From assembly GCF_000372885.1 (NCBI RefSeq), contig NZ_KB889967.1, positions 3,299,430 to 3,363,429 on the forward strand: a stretch of 64,000 bases of DNA, read 5' to 3'. This DNA comes from Methyloversatilis thermotolerans (lineage in GTDB: Bacteria > Pseudomonadota > Gammaproteobacteria > Burkholderiales > Rhodocyclaceae). Shown here in pieces: positions 43,741 to 52,060 of this stretch (within the stretch, counting starts at the first letter, position 1; each line of letters opens with the position of its first letter). Under the pieces are notes generated by a model. It did not search any database. It worked only from the letters and a program-made list of their open reading frames with translations, and was not told where the DNA came from. A program made the position numbers and the translations under genes.

Positions 43741-44361
43741 TCAGCCATTGCAGCCGATGGAAAAGCGTTCGTCCATCAGGGCACGTCGCTGCGCCCGGTA
43801 GTACTCGGCCATCGGCACTGTCAGCGCCTGCCGGGTGGTGGCGTCGATCTGCCGGATGCTCGCGTCGATGGCGGCGCAGCGCGTCCCTTCGTCGCGGACC
43901 GGCACGGCGCTCACCTGCGCCATCGGTCGGGGGGCGGCATTCCGGGCCCGCTCGGCGCGCACGCGTGCCAACTGTTCGGCATAGCTTCGATCGGGCTGCA
44001 GCCCGGCACTTGGTGCCGGCAGGGCGACTGCTACGCTGTTGGCGCCGCAGGGGCGGTCGGCATAGATCACGCGTGCGCCGTCAACGCAGCGATGGATGCC
44101 GGAGGCCGGTACGGTGGACCGGGTGGCCAGCGGCGCGACTATGGCCGCCGCGGCGGGCGGAGACAGCGGGGTGGGCGTCGGTGCGCGGGGTGCGGCCATC
44201 TGCCTGGACAGCTCGCCGACCGGTGCGGTGGGCCGCCCCATGTCCCACATGAAACCGAGCACCAGTGCGCCGGTGAGCACGGCGCACAGTGCACCCGTTG
44301 CGGCCCGTCGGTTCAGTGTCCGATGCCAGGCCGATGCGGAATTCCGTGAATGTCTGTCCAT
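43741..44361 (-). CDS. Exported or membrane-anchored protein with DUF4124-like segment
   Basis: A 206-residue protein with one N-terminal hydrophobic segment ([17 protein letters not shown]) after a basic head, then a Pro/Ala-rich linker. The segment [20 protein letters not shown] resembles the DUF4124 motif, which has a W/C-V-D...Y-S/A-D-R-P pattern. The C-terminal half is helical with [28 protein letters not shown]. In-frame Met codons at 44400 and 44424 are possible starts; 44361 is chosen because the membrane anchor then sits near the N-terminus. Function unknown. Confidence 0.65.
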   Translation of the reverse strand: MDRHSRNSASAWHRTLNRRAATGALCAVLTGALVLGFMWDMGRPTAPVGELSRQMAAPRAPTPTPLSPPAAAAIVAPLATRSTVPASGIHRCVDGARVIYADRPCGANSVAVALPAPSAGLQPDRSYAEQLARVRAERARNAAPRPMAQVSAVPVRDEGTRCAAIDASIRQIDATTRQALTVPMAEYYRAQRRALMDERFSIGCNG

Positions 44362-44460
44362 GGTGAGTCCGGCGGTCGCCACGAAGCGGGTCACCTGCAT
44401 TGTCGGCCTGCTCCGGCAGGTCATGCCAAGGAAATGATCACGATTGCGCGGCCCGCGCGG

Positions 44461-45423
44461 TCATTTCAGCCATCCCTTGCGCCGGAAGTACCAGAACGGC
44501 AGCGCGACGCTGAGGGCCATGAGCACCAGCGAAAACGGATAGCCCCAGCTCTGCCGCAGCTCCGGCATGTATTCGAAATTCATGCCATAGATGCTGGCAA
44601 TGAGCGTGGGAGGCAGCATGGCGACCGAGGCGACCGAAAAGATCTTCACCACCTTGTTCTGGTTCAGGTTGATGAAGCCGATGATGGCATCCATCAGGAA
44701 GTTGATCTTGTCGAAGATGAAAGCGGTGTGGCCGTTCAGCGACTCGATGTCGCGCAGGATCTGCTTCACCTGGTCGGTCTGGGCCTTGCTCAGACGGTGC
44801 TCGCGCATGAGCCAGGACAGCGCGCGCCGTGTATCCATCAGGTTGCGGCGTATCGTGCCGTTCAGGTCTTCGTTGCGCGCGAGGCGGGTGATGCTTTCGG
44901 CCGCATCCTCGTCCGAGCCGCGCTGTTCGCCGAGCACGCGCGCACTGACCGATTCCAGCTCGGCGTAGATGTCCTCGAGCGCGTCGGCGGACTGTTCGAC
45001 ATCGAGCGCGAACAGTTCGACCACGATGTCGGTCGGCTGGGTGACGCGACCCGGACGCGCCCGGCTGCGCAGCCGCAGCAGCCGCATGATGGGCAGGTCC
45101 TCGTCGTGCAGGCTGACCAGCCGTTGCCGACCGATCACGAAGCGCAAGGCCTCTGTGGTGTAGCTGCTGGCGCGGCCGATCAGCATGTCGGTGCGCAGAT
45201 GCAGGGCGCCGTTCTCGTCGATGAAGGCGCGGGCACTCGCCTCGATGTCGGCGTCGTCGTCCGGCGCATCGACGCCTATGCCGGCCTGTTCCAGCAGCCA
45301 GACCGTTTCCTTGGCGTCCGGAGACACCGCGTCTATCCAGACGATGCGGTCCAGCGACGCATCCACCGCATCGTCGGCAATGTGCGACAGTCGTCCGTCA
45401 ACCAGGGCATAGCAGTGCAGCAT
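44461..45423 (-). CDS. corA: CorA family magnesium/cobalt transporter
   Basis: A 320-residue protein with the cytoplasmic N-domain, a long stalk helix, and two C-terminal membrane helices, the first followed by the GMN motif in ASIYGMNFEYMPELRQSWGYPF. The tail RRKGWLK is basic as usual. It forms a pentameric Mg(II)/Co(II) channel. A long neutral segment, INLNQNKVVKIFSVASVAMLPPTLI, is typical of the CorA-I group. Monocistronic. Confidence 0.93.
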   Translation of the reverse strand: MLHCYALVDGRLSHIADDAVDASLDRIVWIDAVSPDAKETVWLLEQAGIGVDAPDDDADIEASARAFIDENGALHLRTDMLIGRASSYTTEALRFVIGRQRLVSLHDEDLPIMRLLRLRSRARPGRVTQPTDIVVELFALDVEQSADALEDIYAELESVSARVLGEQRGSDEDAAESITRLARNEDLNGTIRRNLMDTRRALSWLMREHRLSKAQTDQVKQILRDIESLNGHTAFIFDKINFLMDAIIGFINLNQNKVVKIFSVASVAMLPPTLIASIYGMNFEYMPELRQSWGYPFSLVLMALSVALPFWYFRRKGWLK

Positions 45424-45513
45424 GGAAAAGCCTTTCGAAGGTGGTGCGCGGGCATGCGTGGCGGCTGCATGCGCAAGCGTGCCGTCGCCGGCGCGCGATG
45501 ACGAACCGGGCGG

Positions 45514-46203
45514 TCAGCTCCGCGCGCCGAACAGCGCGCTGCCGACGCGTACGAGGGTGGCGCCTTCGGCGATGGCGGCCTCGAGGTCTTGCGACATGCC
45601 CATGGACAGGGTGTCCAGCGCGTGACCGCGCGCGTTCAGTTCGTCCCTCAACTGCCGTAAATGGGCAAAACGGCGGCGCTGCAGGGCGGCATCGTCGGTC
45701 GGCTCGGGAATGGCCATCAATCCGCGCAATGCCAGCCGCGGCAGCCGGGCGACGGCGTCCGCCAGTGCCGGCAGTTCATCCGGAGCGACGCCGCTCTTCG
45801 ATGTTTCGCCGCTGACGTTGACCTGAATGCATACATTGAGTGGCGGGCGGTGTGCGTCGCGCTGTTCGGACAATCGGGAGGCGATCTTTTCGCGGTCTAT
45901 CGAATGCACCCAGTCGAACCAGGTGGCCACCGGCCGCGTCTTGTTGCTCTGGATCGGGCCGATGAAATGCCAGTCCAGCTTCAGCCCGGCCTCGGTCAGC
46001 CGTTGCGCCTTGTCGCAGCCTTCCTGTACGTAGTTCTCACCGAAGGCGGTCTGGCCGGCCGCGTGGGCGGCAATGATGTCCGCATCGGGTTTGGTCTTGC
46101 TCACCGCCAGCAGCAGGATGTCGGCAGCGTCGCGGCCACAGGCGCGCGCCGCTTCGGAGATACGGTGCCGAATGGCTTGCAGGTTGTCTGAAACACTCAT
46201 CAT
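45514..46203 (-). CDS. yggS: PLP homeostasis protein YggS (PLPBP)
   Basis: A 229-residue TIM-barrel protein with the Lys-bearing PLP site in ILLLAVSKTKP and the segments AFGENYVQEGCDKAQRL and WHFIGPIQSNKTRPVA, all diagnostic of YggS/PROSC. It binds PLP without catalysis and maintains PLP and amino acid balance. It is divergent from pilT, the usual neighbourhood. A second Met directly after the first is also a possible start. Confidence 0.94.
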   Translation of the reverse strand: MMSVSDNLQAIRHRISEAARACGRDAADILLLAVSKTKPDADIIAAHAAGQTAFGENYVQEGCDKAQRLTEAGLKLDWHFIGPIQSNKTRPVATWFDWVHSIDREKIASRLSEQRDAHRPPLNVCIQVNVSGETSKSGVAPDELPALADAVARLPRLALRGLMAIPEPTDDAALQRRRFAHLRQLRDELNARGHALDTLSMGMSQDLEAAIAEGATLVRVGSALFGARS

Positions 46204-46266
46204 AATGCCCTGAATTTCTTCGGATTATAGTGGCCCGTCACGGCCCGCCAACGATGGAGACCCGCC

Positions 46267-47310
46267 ATGGACATCACCGAACTGCTCGCGTTTTCCGTCA
46301 AGAACAAGGCGTCCGACCTGCACCTCTCGGCCGGTCTGCCGCCGATGATCCGCGTGCATGGCGACGTGCGCCGGATCAATCTGCCGCCGATGGAGCACAA
46401 GGACGTGCACGGCATGATCTACGACATCATGAACGACACCCAGCGCAAGGTGTACGAGGAGCACCTGGAGTGCGACTTCTCGTTCGCGGTGCCCAATCTC
46501 GCCCGCTTCCGGGTCAATGCCTTCGTGCAGAACCGCGGCGCTGGCGCCGTGTTCCGCACCATTCCGTCCAAGGTGCTCACGCTGGAGGACCTGAAGGCAC
46601 CCAAGATTTTCCAGGACATCGCGAATACGCCGCGCGGCATCGTGCTGGTGACCGGTCCGACCGGCTCCGGCAAGTCGACCACGCTGGCGGCCATGGTCGA
46701 TTACATCAACGAGAACGAGTACGGCCATATCCTGACCGTCGAGGACCCGATCGAGTTCGTGCATGAATCCAAGCGCTGCCTGATCAACCAGCGCGAGGTC
46801 GGGCCGCACACGCTCAGTTTCTCGAATGCGCTGCGCTCGGCACTGCGGGAAGATCCGGACGTGATCCTGGTGGGCGAAATGCGTGACCTGGAAACCATAC
46901 GGCTGGCGCTGACCGCGGCCGAAACCGGTCACCTGGTGTTCGGCACGCTGCACACCTCCAGCGCCGCGAAAACCATCGACCGTATCGTCGACGTGTTTCC
47001 GGCCGAGGAAAAGGACATGGTGCGCGCCATGCTCTCCGAGTCGCTGCGCGCGGTCATTTCGCAGACCCTGCTCAAGACCAAGGATGGCAGTGGTCGCGTT
47101 GCGGCGCACGAAATCATGATCGGTACCCCGGCCATCCGCAACCTGATACGCGAGAACAAGATCGCGCAGATGTATTCCGCCATCCAGACCGGTCAGGCGA
47201 TGGGCATGCAGACGCTGGATCAGAACCTCACCGAACTGGTTCGCCGCAACGTCATTTCCCCGGCCGAAGCGCGCACCCGTGCGCAGAACAAGGATATGTT
47301 CGCCGGCTGA
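46267..47310 (+). CDS. pilT: Twitching motility retraction ATPase PilT
   Basis: A 347-residue hexameric ATPase. It has the N-terminal ITELLAFSVKNKASDLHLSAGLPPMIRVHGDVRR, Walker A GPTGSGKSTTLAAM, the Asp box LTVEDPIEFVH, Walker B VILVGEMRDLETI, His box TGHLVFGTLHTSSA, and the C-terminal AIRNLIRENK motif required for retraction. It depolymerises type IV pili at the inner membrane. GGAGA lies upstream of the ATG. pilU follows 58 bases later. Confidence 0.96.
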   Translation: MDITELLAFSVKNKASDLHLSAGLPPMIRVHGDVRRINLPPMEHKDVHGMIYDIMNDTQRKVYEEHLECDFSFAVPNLARFRVNAFVQNRGAGAVFRTIPSKVLTLEDLKAPKIFQDIANTPRGIVLVTGPTGSGKSTTLAAMVDYINENEYGHILTVEDPIEFVHESKRCLINQREVGPHTLSFSNALRSALREDPDVILVGEMRDLETIRLALTAAETGHLVFGTLHTSSAAKTIDRIVDVFPAEEKDMVRAMLSESLRAVISQTLLKTKDGSGRVAAHEIMIGTPAIRNLIRENKIAQMYSAIQTGQAMGMQTLDQNLTELVRRNVISPAEARTRAQNKDMFAG

Positions 47311-47368
47311 ACATGCGCCACAGCGGCTACACTGGACACAGTACACCCCACGCCCGCGGAGAGCGCAG

Positions 47369-48499
47369 ATGGAAAGAGACCAGGCCCTCAAATTCATGTA
47401 CGACCTGCTGCGCCTGATGGTGACCAAGCGCGGCTCGGATCTGTTCGTGACCGCCGGATTTCCGCCCGCCATCAAGGTCGACGGCCGCATCATCCCGCAG
47501 TCCAACCAGTCGCTCACGCCGCAGCACACGGCCGAACTGGCGCGCGCCATCATGAACGACCGCCAGGCGGCCGAATTCGAGTCGACCAAGGAATGCAATT
47601 TCGCGATCTCGCCGGCCGGCATCGGCCGCTTCCGCGTGAATGCCTTCGTGCAGCAGGGCAAGATCGGCGCGGTGCTGCGCACCATCAATTCCAAGATTCC
47701 CACGCTGGACGAACTGAACCTGCCGCCGGTATTGAAGGACGTGGCGATGACCAAGCGCGGTCTGGTCATCTTCGTCGGCGGCACCGGCACCGGCAAGACC
47801 ACCTCGCTGGCGGCCCTGGTCGACTGGCGCAATACCAACAGCTACGGCCACATCATTACGATCGAGGATCCGATCGAGTACGTGCATGAGCACAAGAACT
47901 GCGTGGTGACCCAGCGCGAGGTCGGGCTCGATACCGCGGACTGGGAAATCGCGCTGAAGAACACGCTGCGCCAGGCGCCCGACGTGATCCTGATGGGTGA
48001 AATCCGCGACCGCGAAACGATGGAGCACGCGATCCAGTTCGCCGAAACCGGCCACCTGTGCCTGGCCACGCTGCACGCCAACAGCGCCAACCAGGCGATA
48101 GACCGCATCATCAACTTCTTCCCGGAGAACAAGCGTGAACAGTTGCTGATGGATCTGTCGCTGAACCTGCGCGCGATGATTTCGCAGCGGCTGGTGCCTC
48201 TGAAGGAAGGCAAGGGTCGCGCGGCAGCGATCGAAATCATGCTGAATTCGCCGCTGATCGCCGATCTGATCTTCAAGGGCAATGTCGGCGACATCAAGGA
48301 CGTGATGAAGCGTTCGCGCGAACTGGGCATGCAGACCTTCGACCAGGCGCTGTTCGATCTGTACGAAGCCGGTCGCATCAGTTACGAGGACGCGCTGCGC
48401 AATGCCGATTCGGTCAACGACCTGCGGCTGCAGATCAAGCTCAACAGCAAGGAAGCGAAGGACCGCAACCTCAACACCAGCGGTCTCGATCTGGTGTGA
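47369..48499 (+). CDS. pilU: PilT-dependent retraction ATPase PilU
   Basis: A 376-residue PilT paralogue with Walker A GGTGTGKTTSLAAL, Asp box ITIEDPIEYVHEH, Walker B VILMGEIRDRETM and His box TGHLCLATLHANSA. PilU lacks the PilT C-terminal motif and has an extended tail, here SVNDLRLQIKLNSKEAKDRN. It supports high-force pilus retraction together with PilT. The start at 47369 follows GGAGAG. Order pilT-pilU with divergent yggS is the common betaproteobacterial arrangement. Confidence 0.95.
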   Translation: MERDQALKFMYDLLRLMVTKRGSDLFVTAGFPPAIKVDGRIIPQSNQSLTPQHTAELARAIMNDRQAAEFESTKECNFAISPAGIGRFRVNAFVQQGKIGAVLRTINSKIPTLDELNLPPVLKDVAMTKRGLVIFVGGTGTGKTTSLAALVDWRNTNSYGHIITIEDPIEYVHEHKNCVVTQREVGLDTADWEIALKNTLRQAPDVILMGEIRDRETMEHAIQFAETGHLCLATLHANSANQAIDRIINFFPENKREQLLMDLSLNLRAMISQRLVPLKEGKGRAAAIEIMLNSPLIADLIFKGNVGDIKDVMKRSRELGMQTFDQALFDLYEAGRISYEDALRNADSVNDLRLQIKLNSKEAKDRNLNTSGLDLV

Positions 48500-48514
48500 C
48501 GGTGCGGCGGCTCT

Positions 48515-48730
48515 TCAGCAGCCGCACTGGCGTATCACCGGTCTGATCGCCAGCAGTTCCAGCGTTTCGTCCACGCTCAGTCCGGATTCGAGCAGGGCCG
48601 CACCATCGAAGCACCAGGACAGGTCGGTGTGCGGTTCCAGCACGGTCTGACCGGTGCTGCTGTCGAACACCTCGTGCAGCCAGAAATTGTGCTCGCTGCG
48701 GCTGCGTACCTGGAAACGTCGCTCGCTCAT
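48515..48730 (-). CDS. Small conserved hypothetical protein
   Basis: A 71-residue soluble protein beginning MSERRFQVRSRSEHNFWLHEVFD and ending in VIRQCGC with a terminal Cys-x-Cys. It has no membrane segment and no recognised domain. Its ATG overlaps the stop codon of the Bcr/CflA gene by four bases (ATGA), which argues for real, coupled expression. Function unknown. Confidence 0.7.
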   Translation of the reverse strand: MSERRFQVRSRSEHNFWLHEVFDSSTGQTVLEPHTDLSWCFDGAALLESGLSVDETLELLAIRPVIRQCGC

Positions 48731-49908
48731 GGATGCTTCGCGCGATAGCGCAGCCAGGCCAGCCAGCCGACGAGGATGAAACCGGCCATGCCGCACGCCA
48801 GGTGCAGCGGTTCGCCCCACAGCAGCGGCACCACCAGTCCGGCGGCGGCGGCGTTGGTGAGCGACTGTGCGAACGCCTGGCAGGACGACACCATGCCGCG
48901 CGATCTGGGAAACAGTTCCAGTGCCAGCAGCGACAGTATGGGCATGGCCAGTGCCTGCCCCACGTTGTACAGCGCGATCGGCAGTACCGCCCAGGGCAGC
49001 GCCGCCGGCATCAGCAGATTCATCGCGACATTGATGAAGGCCGCGGCAAGCATGATGGCGTAGGCGATGCGCAACTGCGTGGCCTGCGGCATGCCGCCGG
49101 CGAGTCGCCGCGACAGCCAGGAACCGGTCATCATGCCCGCCACGGTCGGACCGAACAGCCAGGCGAAGCCCTGAGGCGACACGCCCAGGTGATCGATCAG
49201 GAAGGCGGGTGCCGACATCACGTACAGGAAGAAACCGGCGAAGTTCATCGACACCGCGATCACCAGCGCGCGCAGCGCCGGACTGGAATACATGTGCAGG
49301 TAATCGCGCGCCAGCTTCACCGGATGCAGACTGCGCCGATGCGCCGGGTCCAGCGTTTCCGGCAGCCGGAACCAGCACACTCCCCACATCACCGCGGCAT
49401 ACAACGCGAGAAAGCCGAATACCGCGCGCCAGCCGAACAGGCCGTACACCCAGCCGCCTATGATGGGGGCCGCGGCCGGGGCCAGCGCGAACAGCAGCTG
49501 TATCGTGCTCATCAGGCGCTGTGCCTCGCGGCCGTCGAACAGATCGCGCACGACGGCGCGTCCCACCACCATGCCGGCGCCGGCGCACACCCCCTGCAGC
49601 GCGCGCGCGATCCACAGATGTTCGATCTGCGTGGCCAGCGCGCAGGCGACCGAGGTGATGAAGAACATGGCCAGCGACCACAGCACCACGCGCCGCCGCC
49701 CCAGCGCGTCGGCCAGCGCACCGTGCCAAAGCGTCATCAGCGCGAAGGCAGCCAGATAGATGGTGAGCGACTGCTGCACCTCGAGCCGGGTGGCACCCAG
49801 ATCGGCGGCGATGGCCGGGAAGGCGGGCAGATAGGTGTCGATCGCGAACGGACCGATGGCCGTCAGGCCGGCCAGGGTCAGCGCAAGGCTGCGCGGCGAG
49901 CGGCTCAC
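48727..49908 (-). CDS. Bcr/CflA family multidrug efflux transporter
   Basis: A 393-residue major-facilitator protein with 12 helices. It opens with LTLAGLTAIGPFAIDTYLPAFPAIAADL and has the motif GALADALGRRRVVLWSLAMF, followed by RALQGVCAGAGMVVGRAVVRDLFDG, the Bcr/CflA signature. It exports drugs such as chloramphenicol, bicyclomycin or sulfonamides in exchange for protons; the real substrate is unknown. It is flanked by overlapping small genes on both sides (ATGA at each end). Confidence 0.92.
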   Translation of the reverse strand: MSRSPRSLALTLAGLTAIGPFAIDTYLPAFPAIAADLGATRLEVQQSLTIYLAAFALMTLWHGALADALGRRRVVLWSLAMFFITSVACALATQIEHLWIARALQGVCAGAGMVVGRAVVRDLFDGREAQRLMSTIQLLFALAPAAAPIIGGWVYGLFGWRAVFGFLALYAAVMWGVCWFRLPETLDPAHRRSLHPVKLARDYLHMYSSPALRALVIAVSMNFAGFFLYVMSAPAFLIDHLGVSPQGFAWLFGPTVAGMMTGSWLSRRLAGGMPQATQLRIAYAIMLAAAFINVAMNLLMPAALPWAVLPIALYNVGQALAMPILSLLALELFPRSRGMVSSCQAFAQSLTNAAAAGLVVPLLWGEPLHLACGMAGFILVGWLAWLRYRAKHP

Positions 49909-50312
49909 TCTGCCGGTACCGCGGCAGGCGCCGTCATCGGCATGAGCGATCGTTCTGCATCCGGCACATCGACCACGCGCACATCGTCGACGAAATACTG
50001 GGTTTCGCCGAAGCAGGAGGTGGGCACACCGATATGCTGTTCGTAATGAAGCGACACGCGCTTTCCCATGCTTTCATTGAGTTTCTTCGCGACTTCGGGA
50101 TCGCGCACGCTGAATTCGAACTTCTCGGTCAGCGTGCCGGGCATGGTCACCATGGCCAGCTCGCCTTCCCAGGTCTTGCAGATCCAGCCCTTGCTGGAAA
50201 ACTTCTGCACGTAGCCGGCGCGCTCGCCGCTGGAATAGCTCCAGTTCAGCACCAGCCAGGTGTAGCCGCCGAACAGCGCGATGAGTGCCGCAAGTACCGA
50301 GAACAGGCGCAT
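49905..50312 (-). CDS. Conserved hypothetical membrane-anchored protein
   Basis: A 135-residue protein with one N-terminal helix (LFSVLAALIALFGGYTWLVLNW) and a periplasmic domain containing SSGERAGYVQKFSSKGWICKTWEGELAMVTMPGT and two Cys (residues about 49 and 106). GGAG seven bases before the ATG at 50312 supports this start; the frame extends upstream into the gap before metF without conservation. The family is conserved in betaproteobacteria but uncharacterised. Its stop overlaps the MFS gene start. Confidence 0.72.
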   Translation of the reverse strand: MRLFSVLAALIALFGGYTWLVLNWSYSSGERAGYVQKFSSKGWICKTWEGELAMVTMPGTLTEKFEFSVRDPEVAKKLNESMGKRVSLHYEQHIGVPTSCFGETQYFVDDVRVVDVPDAERSLMPMTAPAAVPAE

Positions 50313-50329
50313 GGGTGGGCTCCGTCCGC

Positions 50330-51169
50330 TCAGAGGCCGAGCCGCTGCCAGATGGTCGACGTGAGTCCGGCCTGGTTCAGCGTGTAGAAATGCAGGCCCG
50401 GCGCGCCGCCGGCGAGCAGCCGTTCGCACAGCGTGGTCACCACGTCCAGGCCGAAGGCTTTCACGGATGCGGCGTCGTCGCCGAAGCTTTCGAACTTGCG
50501 CTGCATCCAGCGCGGGATTTCCGCGCCGCAGGCCTCCGAAAAGCGCGAAATTTTCGAGAAATTGGCAATCGGCATGATGCCGGGGTAGATCGGTGCATCG
50601 ACACCGAGCGCACGCGCGTCATCGACGAAGGCGAAGTAGGCGTCGGTGTTGTAGAAGTACTGCGTGATCGCCGAATCGGCACCGGCCTGCATCTTGCGCA
50701 CGAAGTTCTGCAGGTCGCGGCCGGCATTGCGCGCCTGCGGATGCACTTCCGGATAGGCCGCCACCTCGATGTGGAACCAGTCACCGGTTTCCGTGCGGAT
50801 GAACTCCACCAGTTCGTTGGCGTAGCGGAAATCGCCCGGGTCGACCACGCCCGACGGCAGGTCGCCGCGCAGCGCAACGATGTGGTGGATGCCCTCGTCG
50901 CGGTAGCGCTGCAGGATGGAGCGGATGTTGTCCCGGGTGGACCCGATGCAGGACAGATGAGGTGCGGCATTCAGACCTTCCGCCTTCATTTCCAGCACGG
51001 TGTCCAGTGTGCGGTCGCGCGTGGTGCCGCCCGCGCCGTAGGTGACCGAAAAGAAGGCGGGATTGAGCTGCCTGAGCTGGCGACGGGTCGCACGCAGCTT
51101 TTCCGCCCCCTCTTCGGTGGCGGGAGGAAAGAATTCGACGCTGCAGACGCGTTGTGAAGTGTCAGTCAT
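50330..51169 (-). CDS. metF: Methylenetetrahydrofolate reductase
   Basis: A 279-residue flavin enzyme with VCSVEFFPPATEEGAEKL at the start, the folate/FAD segments FFSVTYGAGGTTRDRTL and HLSCIGSTRDNI, ALRGDLP, FRYANELVEFIR, and the NADH-linked IYPGIMPIANFSKI. It reduces methylene-THF to methyl-THF for methionine synthesis. It overlaps the end of the upstream TlyA-type gene by eight bases, so it is expressed from a promoter further upstream. It links to the glycine cleavage genes nearby through one-carbon metabolism. Confidence 0.95.
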   Translation of the reverse strand: MTDTSQRVCSVEFFPPATEEGAEKLRATRRQLRQLNPAFFSVTYGAGGTTRDRTLDTVLEMKAEGLNAAPHLSCIGSTRDNIRSILQRYRDEGIHHIVALRGDLPSGVVDPGDFRYANELVEFIRTETGDWFHIEVAAYPEVHPQARNAGRDLQNFVRKMQAGADSAITQYFYNTDAYFAFVDDARALGVDAPIYPGIMPIANFSKISRFSEACGAEIPRWMQRKFESFGDDAASVKAFGLDVVTTLCERLLAGGAPGLHFYTLNQAGLTSTIWQRLGL

Positions 51170-51938
51170 GATGGTCGGGGGCCGGGCGCCGGGCCGCGAA
51201 CAGGAAGAACTCGCGGTTGCCGTCACCGCCGGTGATCGGGCTGTCGAAATAGTCCAGGGTGCGCAGGCCGTTCTCGTCGGCGAAGCGGCGCATGCGCACT
51301 TCCAGGGCAGGGTATTGTGCCGCATCGCGCACGATGCCGCCGTTGCCCAATGCGTCGGGTCCGAGTTCGAACTGCGGTTTGACCAGCGCAAGCACCCGTC
51401 CATGCGCTGCCAGCAGTGCCGCCCAGCGCGGCAGCAGCAGCGTGAGCGAAATGAAGCTGGCGTCGCACACGATGAGGTCGAAGCCACGCGGCGGCAGGTG
51501 CGGACCCAGCATTGCCGCATCGAGTGCGCGCGCATTCAGGTGTTCCAGACAGGTGACGCGCGCATCTTCGCGCAGCCGTGCGGCCAGCTGGCCATGGCCG
51601 ACATCCACGCCGACCACGCCTTGCGCGCCCTGCTGCAGCAGGCAGTCGGTGAAGCCACCGGTGCTCTGGCCGACGTCCAGGCACACCTGTCCCGCCACAT
51701 CGATGCCGGTCCGTGCCAGGGCGCCGGCGAGCTTGAGTCCGCCGCGCGACACATAGCGGTCTTCCGGCGCGGGCTGCACCCGCAGTTCGGCGCTGTCCGG
51801 GATGTCCTGCGCCGGTTTGGTCACTGACGTCAGTCCGGCCACGTCGACCATGCTCACCCGACCGGCGGCGATCAGGCCCTGCGCGGCGGTGCGTGAGCGG
51901 GCAAGCCCGCGTGCGACAAGCAATTGGTCGGCTCTCAT
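51162..51938 (-). CDS. TlyA family rRNA methyltransferase (S4 domain plus FtsJ-like)
   Basis: A 258-residue protein with an S4 RNA-binding domain at the N-terminus (MRADQLLVARGLARSRTAAQGLIAAGRV) and an FtsJ-like SAM domain with YVSRGGLKLAGAL, VCLDVGQSTGGFTDCLLQQGA, LIVCDASFISL and LVKPQFELGP, the K-D-K-E-like catalytic set. TlyA proteins 2'-O-methylate rRNA and are often mislabelled hemolysin. The start at 51938 begins with the S4 domain. It overlaps metF by eight bases. Confidence 0.9.
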   Translation of the reverse strand: MRADQLLVARGLARSRTAAQGLIAAGRVSMVDVAGLTSVTKPAQDIPDSAELRVQPAPEDRYVSRGGLKLAGALARTGIDVAGQVCLDVGQSTGGFTDCLLQQGAQGVVGVDVGHGQLAARLREDARVTCLEHLNARALDAAMLGPHLPPRGFDLIVCDASFISLTLLLPRWAALLAAHGRVLALVKPQFELGPDALGNGGIVRDAAQYPALEVRMRRFADENGLRTLDYFDSPITGGDGNREFFLFAARRPAPDHHD

Positions 51939-52060
51939 GGTGTTCCGGTATCGATGCAAGTCCTTGATTGTAAAAACGGCTGCGCGGCGCCCGCTTTCGC
52001 GGTGACCCGCGCACCTGCCCTCGTTTCATCATCGTGTCCGGGGGCGGAAGGTCCTTTCGG